Positions 34,028 through 43,752 of a DNA stretch of 64,000 nt are shown piece after piece. Position numbers and translations under genes: made by a program. The DNA lies in contig CAVVOX010000005.1 in NCBI GenBank assembly GCA_963749875.1, positions 186,001 to 250,000 on the forward strand. The letters run 5' to 3'. A model generated the notes under the pieces. It made no database searches and was not told the origin of the DNA. It worked only from the letters and a program-made list of their open reading frames with translations. This DNA is from JAHQVI01 sp963749875 (lineage in GTDB: Bacteria; Pseudomonadota; Alphaproteobacteria; Rhizobiales; Rhodomicrobiaceae). How positions within the stretch are numbered: the stretch's first letter is position 1; each line of letters starts with the position of its first letter.

Positions 34028-34710
34028 ATGGATAACGGACAGAGCGCCCTCATACAGTTGAAGGCTTATTTGGCGCAGGTTGACCTGCCGGAGAATGCCA
34101 GACTCCCCCCGAGCGCGAGCTATGCGAGATGCTCGGCGTCTCCCGCGGCGAACTGCGCAAGGCGCTCGCGCTATTGGCGGCCGAAGGCGAGGTCTGGCGC
34201 CATGTCGGCAAGGGCACGTTCATTGGAGCGAAACCGCCCGAGGAGCATGCGATCATGGCTGGCGTTGCCGGCCGCTCGAACCCGGCGGAGGTCATGCGCG
34301 CCCGGCTGCTGATCGAACCCCTCCTGGCCGGCGAGGCCGCACGTCACGCAACCGGCGAGGGCATTGCCGAGATGCATCTCTGCCTCACCGGTGCCCGGCG
34401 TGCCGAAACCTGGCGGCAATATGAGAATTGGGACAACCGTTTGCACCGGGCCGTTGCCGAAGCGGCGGGCAACCTTGTCCTGCTCTCGCTTTTCGATGCG
34501 CTCAATGCCATCCGCAGGACCGTCGTGTGGAGCCGCCTCAGACAGCAGCCGGAACGTCCGCCGGCCGACCATCACAGCTTTGCCGATCATGACCGGATCG
34601 TTGCCGCGATCGAGAAGCGCGACGCCGAGGCGGCAAGTCTTGCCATGCGCCGCCATCTTAACGCGGTGCGCAGAAGGCTAGCCGCGGTCCAGGCACTCGT
34701 CGAGCCGTGA
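34028..34710 (+). pseudogene. FadR/GntR-type regulator with FCD domain, one-base frameshift
   Basis: From ATG 34028 the frame gives MDNGQSALIQLKAYLAQVDLPENARLPP and then derails. From about 34110 a second frame continues the expected winged helix (ERELCEMLGVSRGELRKALALLAAEGEVWRHVGKGTFIG) and an FCD domain (RARLLIEPLLAGEAARHA; WDNRLHRAVAEAAGN; HDRIVAAIEKRDAEAA) to 34710. The break lies in a run of six C (about 34106-34111); one more C restores a protein of about 227 aa. Likely ligand: an organic acid. It is divergent from the NMT1 transporter. Homopolymer sequencing error is as likely as a true lesion. Confidence 0.8.
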
Positions 34711-34776
34711 GCCGACGATTTTCCGTTCGCTATTACGGCGGCGCGGGGCTCGAAAAGCCGATGGCGCGAGCCGCCC

Positions 34777-35247
34777 TCAGCCACAGCCCATCGTCGGAGC
34801 GGCCTGCTGGATCTCTTCCGGGGTCATGTCGCGAAGATGCGTCGCGACCGACCAGCGGTGACCGAACGGGTCTTCGAGCTGGCCATAGCGATCGCCCCAG
34901 AACATATCTGTAATCGGCATCGTGATCTTCGCGCCGGCTTCGACGGCACGCGCCGTGAACGCATCCACGTCATCGACGAAGAGGTGAATGATCACCGGCG
35001 AGCCTTTGAGTGCCTTCGGTCCAAGGCTGCCGTGATCGGGGTATTCATCGACCAGCATAATCGCCGAGTCGCCGATCCTGATGCAGCCATGCATGAGCTT
35101 GCCATCCGGTCGCGGCACCCTCATCATTTCCTCTGCGTTGAAGGCTTTCTTGTAGAATTCGATAGCGTCGGCCGCGCCGGCGCAAACCAGATGCGGCGTG
35201 ACGGTGCGCATTCCGTCGGGAAGAGGCTTCGCTTTCGATGCGGCCAT
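34777..35247 (-). CDS. VOC-family (PhnB/glyoxalase-like) protein
   Basis: 156 aa. Two beta-alpha-beta-beta-beta repeats: TPHLVCAGAADAIEFYKKAFNAEE...LMHGCIRIGDSAIMLVDEYP and PVIIHLFVDDVDAFTARAVEAGAKI...DMFWGDRYGQLEDPFGHRWSVATH. This is the PhnB-like/DUF1428-like type of VOC fold, often of unknown substrate. Monocistronic, reading toward the FadR-type gene. Confidence 0.85.
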   Translation of the reverse strand: MAASKAKPLPDGMRTVTPHLVCAGAADAIEFYKKAFNAEEMMRVPRPDGKLMHGCIRIGDSAIMLVDEYPDHGSLGPKALKGSPVIIHLFVDDVDAFTARAVEAGAKITMPITDMFWGDRYGQLEDPFGHRWSVATHLRDMTPEEIQQAAPTMGCG

Positions 35248-35504
35248 GAGAGTGTCTCCTTCGAATGATGGTTATGCTGGTCACCTTGAGGGCGCCTGAG
35301 GCAGCCGTCTCCCGGCGCCGCGTCCCCGCGCTATTAAGACGGCTAAGGGCGCGCCCTTCCGACATGGCGATGCGAAATTTTTTTGAGACCGACAATGTCG
35401 ATCTTGTGAGTGTTACAATAAGCGCCGGTTGCGGTAATCTCGTGGTCCGACCTCTGCGGGCCCACCAGCGGCTGAACATTAGGGTCAAACCGAAAGGCCC
35501 CATC

Positions 35505-36188
35505 ATGGATCTCAATGCGGACTTTGATCAACGTGTCGCGGTTCATGCGGGAAAAATCCCGTGGAAGGCTTCGCCCATGCCGGGAGTGGAGCGCCGTATG
35601 CTCGACCGCCTCGGCGATGAGGTTGCGCGGGCGACGTCGATTGTGCGCTATGCGCCGGAGAGCCACTTCTCGCCGCATGTGCACACCGGCGGCGAGGAGT
35701 TTCTCGTCCTCGACGGCGTCTTCCAGGACGAGCACGGCGATTTTCCGGCCGGCTGCTATGTCCGCAACCCGCCGGAGTCACGTCACACGCCACGCTCAGC
35801 GCGCGGCTGCACGATCCTGGTCAAACTCTGGCAGTTCGATCTGGCGGACCGGACGCATGTGCGGATCGACACCAACAAGATGGCATTCCTCCGCGACCCG
35901 GAGCATCCGGCTGTCGAGATCATGCCGTTGTTCCGCGACGGACACGAGGATGTGAGGCTGGAGCGCTGGGCGCCGGACAGCACCGTCGTCATCGATGAGG
36001 CCGGCGGAGCGGAGATCTTCGTGCTTCAGGGATCGTTCACCGAGAGCGGTGAGACCTTCGAGGAGCAATCCTGGCTGCGCCTGCCCAAACATTGGCGCTG
36101 CGAACTCCGGACCGGAGCACAGGGCGTCCGCGTCTGGATCAAACGCGGGCATCTTGTGGAAACGCCTGCGAGACCGCACAACGCGTGA
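35505..36188 (+). CDS. ChrR-type cupin protein
   Basis: 227 aa from ATG 35505 (MDLNADFDQRVAVHAGKIPW); the frame is open 80 codons upstream but that part does not look coding. First cupin: YAPESHFSPHVHTGGEEFLVLDGVFQDEHGDFPAGCYVRNPP with His-x-His, Glu and His ligands (about residues 57-92). A second, weaker cupin follows (IDEAGGAEIFVLQGSFTESGETFEEQSWLRLP). The pair resembles the C-terminal anti-sigma cupin of ChrR, but the N-terminal zinc domain is absent and no ECF sigma gene is adjacent. Probably a metal-binding enzyme or sensor. Confidence 0.8.
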   Translation: MDLNADFDQRVAVHAGKIPWKASPMPGVERRMLDRLGDEVARATSIVRYAPESHFSPHVHTGGEEFLVLDGVFQDEHGDFPAGCYVRNPPESRHTPRSARGCTILVKLWQFDLADRTHVRIDTNKMAFLRDPEHPAVEIMPLFRDGHEDVRLERWAPDSTVVIDEAGGAEIFVLQGSFTESGETFEEQSWLRLPKHWRCELRTGAQGVRVWIKRGHLVETPARPHNA

Positions 36189-36291
36189 CGCGGGAAGCGG
36201 AATGGGGCATCGCATGTGCAGTTGTTTCTCAATTCCGCTGCGAAATGCGCTCCGCTCCTTACGTAGGAGGTGATTGTGTGAGCACTTTCTC

Positions 36292-36990
36292 CTATGTGCT
36301 CGCATCGTCGATCAGCAGATTGGGTTTTGCCAGCGTTTCGAGCGATTTCAAATCGCTGAGCCGGATATTTGAACCGTCGACCTCGACACCATAGGGCTTC
36401 AGCGTGTTGAAGGCGCGGGAGAGGTTCTCCGGCGTCATCCCGAGCAGCGACGCCAGGGTGCGCTTATCCTGTTGAAGCTCGACAATGCCGGTGCCGCCCT
36501 GATCCTTGTGGTAGCGCAGAAGTCGGTTCGCGAGCCGTTCGACCGCCGTGCGCAGCTTCAGATCTTTGTGCTCCTTTACGATCGTCCGATAGCAAACGGC
36601 CAATTCAACGACGATCGCACGCGAGAAGGCTTCATCTTTCTGGAAAGCGTCCCGAATATTTTCCGAGGGGATGAGCAGGATTTTAGAGCGCTCACAGGTG
36701 CGCGCCGACATCAGATAGACGGCGTCTTTGAGCACTGCCGCCAGAATGAACGTGCTGACAGGGTTTACAATTCCCATCGTCGTTTCCCGCCCGTTCGCAC
36801 GAGCGCAAAGCTCTACGCTCCCCTCGATCACAATATAAAGGAAATCCGCCGGGTCGCCTTCGGCGATCAGTTCAAGCTGGGCGGGGAAGGTCTGCAGATA
36901 GGCGGCCTGCATGAGCGTCTCGAAATTCGAATCGGTCATGCTCTCGAAGAGGCGCAGCGCTCTCACTTGTGGCAGATCGGATGGGCGCAC
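36292..36990 (-). CDS. Crp/Fnr-family transcription regulator next to nar genes
   Basis: 232 aa if it starts at GTG 36990 (VRPSDLPQVRALRLFESM); the frame is open to 37083, but then it would contain a perfect Fnr box. ATG 36939 is another possible start. cNMP-binding-like domain (about 10-130), long dimer helix (AFSRAIVVELAVCYRTIVKEHKDLKLRT), and HTH QQDKRTLASLLGMTPENLSRAFNTLKPYGVEV. No N-terminal Fnr cysteine cluster is present, so it is closer to the NarR/Dnr/Nnr kinds that sense nitrate or NO. Divergent from narK-narGHJI, its likely target. Confidence 0.85.
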   Translation of the reverse strand: MRPSDLPQVRALRLFESMTDSNFETLMQAAYLQTFPAQLELIAEGDPADFLYIVIEGSVELCARANGRETTMGIVNPVSTFILAAVLKDAVYLMSARTCERSKILLIPSENIRDAFQKDEAFSRAIVVELAVCYRTIVKEHKDLKLRTAVERLANRLLRYHKDQGGTGIVELQQDKRTLASLLGMTPENLSRAFNTLKPYGVEVDGSNIRLSDLKSLETLAKPNLLIDDAST

Positions 36991-37002
36991 TTTGCCGCTC
37001 GA

Positions 37003-37016
37003 TTGATGATTATCAA
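37003..37016. promoter_or_regulatory. Perfect Fnr-type box in the regulator-narK gap
   Basis: TTGATGATTATCAA matches TTGAT-N4-ATCAA exactly. It lies just upstream of the likely GTG start of the Crp/Fnr gene, so binding there would suit autocontrol. It is about 230 bp from the narK start. Confidence 0.7.
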
Positions 37017-37138
37017 GACACCGATTGATGAATCTATCGGCACGAACCCACATACGCAACGTACCATTTGATCTGCGCCGCACGCAATCTTGACGTCTGC
37101 GCGTGCCGTTCTTGTTTCTTCCGCTCTTGGCGCATTTG

Positions 37139-37152
37139 TTGATTCACGTCAA
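37139..37152. promoter_or_regulatory. Fnr-type box upstream of narK
   Basis: TTGATTCACGTCAA differs from consensus at one base. Centre about 95 bp before the narK ATG. Candidate activating site for the nar operon; no clear -10 element was identified after it. Confidence 0.6.
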
Positions 37153-37239
37153 GCGCATCACCGGCCCCGGACGAAAAGCTGCCCCCGTTTCGACCATGCA
37201 ATGCGGCCTCGCGCCGCCCTGACTGATGGGGCCGGATCC

Positions 37240-39978
37240 ATGCAATCGCTCGAAGGGGTCACACCCGCTCAACAGAACAAAGCCCTCGGCATGAGCACAC
37301 TCGCCTTCACGGTGTGCTTTGCCGTTTGGACCATCTTTTCAATCGCAGGCGTCGGAATAAAACAGGAACTCGGACTGACCGATACCGAGTTCGGCCTGCT
37401 CGTCGGCACCCCGATTCTCACGGGCTCGCTTTCGCGCATCTTTCTCGGCATTTGGACCGACCAATATGGCGGGCGCATTGTCTATGTGATCACCATGCTG
37501 GCGGCGGCCGCTTCGACCTTCGCGCTGTCCTACGCGACCACCTATGAAATGATGCTCCTCGCGGCATTGGGCATCGGTCTTGCGGGCGGCTCATTCGCGG
37601 TCGGCATTGCCTATGTGTCCAAATGGTATCCGAAGGAAAGACAAGGCACCGCGCTCGGCATATTCGGTGCGGGTAATGTCGGCGCCGCCGTCACCAAATT
37701 CTGCGCGCCTTTCGTCATGGTTGCGTTCGGTTGGACCATGGTCGCGCAGGTCTGGGCGACGGTTCTCGTCATCACGGCCATCATCTTCTGGCTGACGACC
37801 GAAGACGATCCCGATCTGAAGGCGCGGCGCGTCTCCGGAGAGCAAGCCAGAGGCATGCTGCTTCAGCTTGAACCGCTGAAGAACCTGCAGGTGTGGCGCT
37901 TCTCTCTTTATTATTTCTTTGTCTTCGGCGCTTTCGTCGCGCTGGCGCTGTGGCTGCCGCGCTATCTCGTCGGCGCTTACGGGCTCGACATCGAAAGCGC
38001 CGGCATGCTCGCCGCCTTCTACTCGATCCCCGCCTCGATCTTCCGCGCTTATGGCGGGCACCTCTCGGACAAGTACGGCGCGCGCACGATCATGTACTGG
38101 ACGCTTGGCATATCGGTGCTCGTGACCTTCATGCTGTCCTATCCGAACACGGATTATACGATTCACGGCATTCGCGGTCCGATCACCTTCTCCACCAGCA
38201 TGGGGCTGGTGCCTTTCATCGTGGCGATCTTCGTCTTGGGCTTTTTCATGTCACTCGGCAAGGCGGCGGTCTACAAGCACATCCCCGTCTATTATCCCGA
38301 CCATGTCGGTTCCGTGGGCGGTCTGGTCGGCATGATCGGCGGACTTGGCGGCTTCGTCCTCCCGATCGTTTTCGGTGCGATGCTCGACCTGACCGGCGTG
38401 TGGACAAGCTGCTTCATGCTGCTGTTCGGCATTGTGGGCGTGGCGCTTCTATGGATGCATTTCTCGATCCGCATGATGGAGCGCAAGGCGCTGCCGGCCG
38501 AGCTCGGCGCATTGCCGGAGCTTCCGGAGATGCAGGAGATCCACGGCGAGGAGCAGAAGGGCGCGCTCGCCGGCCTCATCGAGGACTGGCGCCCGGATGA
38601 CGAGGAATTCTGGGAGGAGACCGGGCGCAAAGTGGCGCGCCGCAATCTCTGGATCTCGATTCCGGCGCTGCTGCTGGCCTTCTCGGTCTGGATGGTCTGG
38701 TCCGTGGTCGTCGCCAAGCTTCCGGCGATCGGCTTCAACTACACGACCGACCAGCTCTTCTGGCTGGCGGCGCTGCCCGGCCTTTCCGGCGCGACGCTGC
38801 GCATCTTCTACTCCTTCATGGTGCCGATCCTCGGCGGCCGGCTCTGGACGACGCTGACGACGGCCTCGCTGCTGATCCCCGCTTTCGGCATCGGCTATGC
38901 CGTGCAGAATCCGGACACGCCGTATCTGATCTTCCTGGTCCTGGCGCTGCTCTGCGGCTTCGGCGGCGGCAATTTCGCCTCCTCCATGGCCAATATCTCC
39001 TTCTTCTTCCCGAAAAAGGAGAAAGGCAATGCGCTCGCCTTGAATGCCGGCCTCGGCAATGCGGGCGTCAGCGTCATGCAGTTCCTGGTGCCGCTGGCTA
39101 TCACCGCCGGCGTGTTCGGCATGCTTGGCGGCGAACCTCAGACGCTCAGCGAAGGCGGCAAATTATGGCTGCAGAATGCCGGCTTCATCTGGGTGCCGTT
39201 CCTGATCGCAGCGACGATTGCGGCGTGGGTCGGTATGAACGATATCGCCTCGGCCAAGGCGTCCTTCGCCGAGCAGTCGATCATCTTCACGCGCCGGCAT
39301 AACTGGATCATGTGCTGGCTCTATACCGGGACATTCGGTTCCTTCATCGGCTATTCCGCGGGCTTCCCGCTCCTGGCCAAGACGCAGTTTCCGGACGTCA
39401 ACTCGCTGCAATTTGTCTTCCTCGGCCCGCTCGTCGGCGCGCTGTCGCGGGCGGCGACGGGGTGGATCTCCGACAAATATGGCGGCGGACGCGTCACCTT
39501 ATGGACCTTCGTCCTGATGATCGCGGCGGTCCTCGGCGTGCTGTTCTTCCTCGGCATCAAGGATCAGCCGGGCGCGTTTTGGGGCTTCTTCGCGATGTTC
39601 ATCGTGCTGTTCTTCGCCACCGGCGTCGGCAATGCCTCGACCTTCCAGATGATTCCCGTGATCATGCGCAAGGAAGTCGACCGGCTAATGCCGCAGCTCG
39701 AGCCGGCCCAGCGGTTGCGCCAGGCGGAGAAGGAATCGGCCGCCATTATCGGCTTTACCTCCGCCATCGCGGCCTACGGGGCCTTCTTCATCCCGAAATC
39801 CTACGGCAGCTCGATCGTGCTCACGGGCGGGCCCGAGGCGGCCTTGTGGGCTTTCCTGATCTTCTATGCAAGCTGCGCCGCCCTGACCTGGTTCGTCTAC
39901 AACCGGCGCGGCGGCCTGCTCCGCGACATCGAACGCGGGTTTGCCACGCCCGCCGCGCAGCCGACGCCCGCGGAATAA
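37240..39978 (+). CDS. narK: Fused NarK1-NarK2 nitrate/nitrite transporter
   Basis: 912 aa from ATG 37240 (MQSLEGVTPAQQNKALGMSTLAFT). Two complete MFS domains of about 12 helices each are joined by an acidic linker (about 410-470). The first carries GIGLAGGSFAVGIAYVSKWYPKERQGTALGIFGAGNVGAA and is NarK1-like (proton/nitrate symport). The second carries GFGGGNFASSMANISFFFPKKEKGNALALNAGLGNAG and is NarK2-like (nitrate/nitrite exchange). These are the nitrate signature motifs. Such fusions are known from Paracoccus-type denitrifiers. narG starts 15 bp after it. Confidence 0.92.
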   Translation: MQSLEGVTPAQQNKALGMSTLAFTVCFAVWTIFSIAGVGIKQELGLTDTEFGLLVGTPILTGSLSRIFLGIWTDQYGGRIVYVITMLAAAASTFALSYATTYEMMLLAALGIGLAGGSFAVGIAYVSKWYPKERQGTALGIFGAGNVGAAVTKFCAPFVMVAFGWTMVAQVWATVLVITAIIFWLTTEDDPDLKARRVSGEQARGMLLQLEPLKNLQVWRFSLYYFFVFGAFVALALWLPRYLVGAYGLDIESAGMLAAFYSIPASIFRAYGGHLSDKYGARTIMYWTLGISVLVTFMLSYPNTDYTIHGIRGPITFSTSMGLVPFIVAIFVLGFFMSLGKAAVYKHIPVYYPDHVGSVGGLVGMIGGLGGFVLPIVFGAMLDLTGVWTSCFMLLFGIVGVALLWMHFSIRMMERKALPAELGALPELPEMQEIHGEEQKGALAGLIEDWRPDDEEFWEETGRKVARRNLWISIPALLLAFSVWMVWSVVVAKLPAIGFNYTTDQLFWLAALPGLSGATLRIFYSFMVPILGGRLWTTLTTASLLIPAFGIGYAVQNPDTPYLIFLVLALLCGFGGGNFASSMANISFFFPKKEKGNALALNAGLGNAGVSVMQFLVPLAITAGVFGMLGGEPQTLSEGGKLWLQNAGFIWVPFLIAATIAAWVGMNDIASAKASFAEQSIIFTRRHNWIMCWLYTGTFGSFIGYSAGFPLLAKTQFPDVNSLQFVFLGPLVGALSRAATGWISDKYGGGRVTLWTFVLMIAAVLGVLFFLGIKDQPGAFWGFFAMFIVLFFATGVGNASTFQMIPVIMRKEVDRLMPQLEPAQRLRQAEKESAAIIGFTSAIAAYGAFFIPKSYGSSIVLTGGPEAALWAFLIFYASCAALTWFVYNRRGGLLRDIERGFATPAAQPTPAE

Positions 39979-39993
39979 CGAGAGGAGACGAAA

Positions 39994-42900
39994 ATGAGCC
40001 ACCTTCTCGACCGCCTGAACTTCCTGGCGAAGAAGAATGTCGGCACGTTCTCGAACGGTCACGGCGTGACGACGAACGAAAGCCGGGACTGGGAGGACGC
40101 CTATCGCAAGCGCTGGCAGCATGACAAGATCGTGCGCTCGACCCACGGCGCAAATTGCACCGGTTCCTGCTCCTGGAAGATCTACGTCAAGGGTGGGATC
40201 GTCACCTGGGAAACGCAGCAGACGGACTATCCCCGCACGCGGCCCGATCTGCCGAACCACGAACCGCGGGGCTGCTCCCGAGGCGCCAGCTATAGCTGGT
40301 ACATGTATTCGGCCAATCGGGTGAAATATCCGCTGATCCGGTCGCGGCTTTTGAAGCTCTGGCGGAAAGAGCGGGTCATGAAATCGCCGGTCGCCGCCTG
40401 GGAGGCGATCCAGGCCGATCCGGCCAAGCGCGGCGACTACACCAAGATGCGCGGCCTCGGCGGCTTTGTCCGCGCCACATGGGACGAGGTCAACGAGATC
40501 ATCGCCGCCGCCAACGCTTATACGGCGCGCAAATGGGGCCCGGATCGCGTCATTGGCTTCTCGCCGATCCCGGCCATGTCGATGGTCTCCTACGCGGCGG
40601 GCTCGCGCTATCTGTCGCTGCTTGGCGGCACCTGCATGTCCTTCTACGACTGGTATTGCGACCTGCCTCCCGCCTCGCCGATGACCTGGGGCGAGCAGAC
40701 CGACGTTCCCGAAAGCGCGGACTGGTACAATTCCGGCTTCCTGATGCTCTGGGGCTCGAATGTGCCGCAGACGCGCACGCCGGATGCGCATTTCTATACG
40801 GAGGTCCGCTACAAGGGCACGAAGTCCGTCGTCGTCTCGCCGGACTATTCGGAAGCGGCCAAATTCTCCGACCTCTGGCTGCATCCGAAACAGGGCACCG
40901 ACGCCGCGCTCGCCATGGCGATGGGCCACGTCATCCTGCGCGAGTTCCATCTCGATCGGCAGGCGGAGTATTTCGAGGATTATTGCCGCCGCTATACCGA
41001 CATGCCGACGCTGGTCAGGCTGGTGAAGAAGGACGGGGCTTATGTGCCGGACCGGCTCGTTCGCGCCTCGGATTTCGAAAGCAGCCTTGGCGAGGCGAAC
41101 AATCCGGACTGGAAGACCGTCGCCTATGATGCTGCGTCCGGCAAATTCGTCGTGCCCAATGGCTCCATCGGCTTCCGCTGGGGCGAGCAGGGCAAGTGGA
41201 ACCTTGAGGCGAAGGACGGTCAGGGCGAAGATGTGAAGCTGGAAATGAGCTTCATTCTGGACGACCGCTACGATGAGATCGCCGAAGTCGCCTTCCCCTA
41301 TTTCGGCAATCGCGAGCACGACTATTTCGAGGGAACCGAGCACGAAAGTATCCTGCATCGCGCCGTTCCCGCGAAGAAAGTTCAGCTTGCGGACGGTGAG
41401 GCGCTTGTCGCCACCGTCTTCGACCTGTTCGTTGCCAATTACGGCCTTGATCGCGGGCTAGGCGATACGAACTCGGCCAAATCTTATGAGGAAAATCTTC
41501 CCTATACGCCGGCATGGGCGGAAAAGATCACCGGCGTTCCGCGTGCACAGATCATCGAAGTCGCTCGCGAATTCGCACGTAATGCGGAGAAGACCGGCGG
41601 CCGTTCCATGGTCATTCTCGGCGCCGGTTTGAACCACTGGTACCACATGGACATGAATTACCGGGGGATCATCAATCTCCTGGTGATGTGCGGTTGTGTC
41701 GGTCAGTCCGGCGGCGGCTGGAGCCATTATGTCGGACAGGAGAAGCTGCGTCCGCAGACTGGCTGGCTGCCTCTTGCCTTCGGTCTCGACTGGAGCCGCC
41801 CACCCCGGCAGATGAACTCGACCTCCTTCTTCTATGCGCATACGGATCAGTGGCGCTACGAAACGCTGAAGGTCGACGAGATCCTGTCGCCAACCGCGCC
41901 GGAAGGCCCGTGGGACGGCACGCTGATCGATTACAATATCCGCGCCGAGCGCATGGGCTGGCTGCCATCGGCTCCGCAGCTCAAGACCAATCCTCTGGAG
42001 GTTGCCAAAGCGGCGGAAGCTGCCGGACAGGAAGTGAAGGACTACGTCGCCACCCGTTTGAAGGCTGGCACGCTGCAAATGTCCTGCGAAGATCCGGACG
42101 ATCCGGCAAACTGGCCGCGCAATATGTTCGTCTGGCGCTCCAACTTGCTCGGCTCGTCTGGCAAAGGCCATGAATATTTCCTCAAGCATCTGCTTGGCAC
42201 CGCACATGGCGTCATGGGCAAGGATCTGGGCGAGGAAGGCCGCGAGCGCGCGAAAGAGGCCGTCTGGCACGACGAGGCCCCGGAAGGAAAGCTGGACCTG
42301 CTGGTCACGCTCGACTTCCGCATGTCCACGACCTGTGTCTATTCCGACATCGTCCTTCCGACCGCCACTTGGTACGAAAAGAACGATCTAAACACCTCGG
42401 ACATGCATCCCTTCATCCATCCGCTGACATCTGCAGCAGATCCGGCTTGGGAAGCGCGCAGCGATTGGGACATCTTCAAAGGAATCACGAAGAAGTTTTC
42501 GGAAGTTGCACCGGAAGTACTCGGCGTCGAGAAGGATGTCGTCCTTGTGCCGATCCTGCATGACACGCCCGGCGAGATGGCGCAGCCACTCGATGTGAAG
42601 GACTGGAATAAAGGCGAGACCGAAGCCATCCCCGGCCGGACGATGCCGAACATCGCTGTCGTCGAGCGGGATTATCCCAACCTTTACAAACGCTTCACCG
42701 CGCTCGGCCCGCTGATGGACAAGCTGGGCAATGGCGGCAAGGGCATCTCATGGAACACCGAGCACGAGGTTGAACTGCTGGGCAAGCTCAATGGCGTCGT
42801 CACGGAAGACGGCGCAACGAAAAGCCGTCCGCGGATCGATACGGATATCGATGCAACAGAGGTTATCCTGTTGCTCGCGCCGGAAACCAATGGCGAGGTT

Positions 42901-43752
42901 GCCGTCAAGGCATGGGAGGCGTTGTCGAAATTCACCGGCCGCGATCACACCCATCTCGCGATCTCAAAGGAAGACGAGAAGATCCGCTTTCGTGATGTCG
43001 TTGCCCAGCCGCGCAAGATCATCTCTTCGCCGACCTGGTCCGGTCTGGAGTCGGAGAAGGTCTGCTACAATGCGGGTTACACCAATGTCCATGAGTTGAT
43101 CCCCTGGCGCACTTTGACAGGCCGCCAGCAGCTCTATCAAGACCATCTCTGGATGCGCGCTTTCGGCGAAGGCTTCTGCGTCTACCGTCCGCCGATCGAC
43201 ACCAAGACCGTCACCCCAGCGATCGAGGCCCGCTCAGACGGACGCCCCCATGTCGTGCTGAACTTCATTACGCCGCATCAGAAATGGGGCATCCATTCGA
43301 CCTATACGGACAATCTCTTGATGCTGACGCTCAATCGTGGCGGTCCAGTCGTCTGGCTATCAGAGAACGACGCGGCCAAGGCGGGCCTCGTCGATAATGA
43401 CTGGGTCGAGGTCTACAACGCCAATGGCGCGATCTCGGCGCGCGTGGTCGTCTCCCAGCGCATGAAGGACGGCACGATCTTCATGTATCACGCTCAGGAG
43501 AAGATCGTGAACACGCCGGGCTCTCAGCTCACCGGACAGCGCGGCGGCATTCATAATTCGGTCACGCGGGCGATCACCAAGCCGACCCACATGATCGGCG
43601 GCTACGCCCAGCAATCCTACGGCTTCAACTATTACGGCACGGTCGGGTCCAACCGCGACGAGTTCGTCATCGTCCACAAGCTCGAAAAGATCGACTGGAT
43701 GGAAGGCCCCTATGTGGAAACGACCGCTCAAGTGAAGGAGGCGGCTGAATGA
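39994..43752 (+). CDS. narG: Respiratory nitrate reductase alpha subunit
   Basis: 1252 aa, full length. The FS0 cluster ligands His51, Cys55, Cys59 and Cys94 (HGANCTGSC and RGCSRG) match the NarG pattern. The molybdenum-ligating Asp is at about 223 in WYCDLPPASP. Binds bis-MGD and reduces nitrate to nitrite on the cytoplasmic face with electrons from NarH/NarI. AGGAGA ribosome site before the start. Its stop overlaps the narH start (ATGA). No lesion is seen, unlike narI downstream. Confidence 0.97.
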   Translation: MSHLLDRLNFLAKKNVGTFSNGHGVTTNESRDWEDAYRKRWQHDKIVRSTHGANCTGSCSWKIYVKGGIVTWETQQTDYPRTRPDLPNHEPRGCSRGASYSWYMYSANRVKYPLIRSRLLKLWRKERVMKSPVAAWEAIQADPAKRGDYTKMRGLGGFVRATWDEVNEIIAAANAYTARKWGPDRVIGFSPIPAMSMVSYAAGSRYLSLLGGTCMSFYDWYCDLPPASPMTWGEQTDVPESADWYNSGFLMLWGSNVPQTRTPDAHFYTEVRYKGTKSVVVSPDYSEAAKFSDLWLHPKQGTDAALAMAMGHVILREFHLDRQAEYFEDYCRRYTDMPTLVRLVKKDGAYVPDRLVRASDFESSLGEANNPDWKTVAYDAASGKFVVPNGSIGFRWGEQGKWNLEAKDGQGEDVKLEMSFILDDRYDEIAEVAFPYFGNREHDYFEGTEHESILHRAVPAKKVQLADGEALVATVFDLFVANYGLDRGLGDTNSAKSYEENLPYTPAWAEKITGVPRAQIIEVAREFARNAEKTGGRSMVILGAGLNHWYHMDMNYRGIINLLVMCGCVGQSGGGWSHYVGQEKLRPQTGWLPLAFGLDWSRPPRQMNSTSFFYAHTDQWRYETLKVDEILSPTAPEGPWDGTLIDYNIRAERMGWLPSAPQLKTNPLEVAKAAEAAGQEVKDYVATRLKAGTLQMSCEDPDDPANWPRNMFVWRSNLLGSSGKGHEYFLKHLLGTAHGVMGKDLGEEGRERAKEAVWHDEAPEGKLDLLVTLDFRMSTTCVYSDIVLPTATWYEKNDLNTSDMHPFIHPLTSAADPAWEARSDWDIFKGITKKFSEVAPEVLGVEKDVVLVPILHDTPGEMAQPLDVKDWNKGETEAIPGRTMPNIAVVERDYPNLYKRFTALGPLMDKLGNGGKGISWNTEHEVELLGKLNGVVTEDGATKSRPRIDTDIDATEVILLLAPETNGEVAVKAWEALSKFTGRDHTHLAISKEDEKIRFRDVVAQPRKIISSPTWSGLESEKVCYNAGYTNVHELIPWRTLTGRQQLYQDHLWMRAFGEGFCVYRPPIDTKTVTPAIEARSDGRPHVVLNFITPHQKWGIHSTYTDNLLMLTLNRGGPVVWLSENDAAKAGLVDNDWVEVYNANGAISARVVVSQRMKDGTIFMYHAQEKIVNTPGSQLTGQRGGIHNSVTRAITKPTHMIGGYAQQSYGFNYYGTVGSNRDEFVIVHKLEKIDWMEGPYVETTAQVKEAAE

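Noticed and set aside
35265..35504. N-terminal extension of the cupin protein
   Set aside because: The extra 80 codons show no domain and begin close to the start of the divergent VOC gene; ATG 35505 begins the conserved part.
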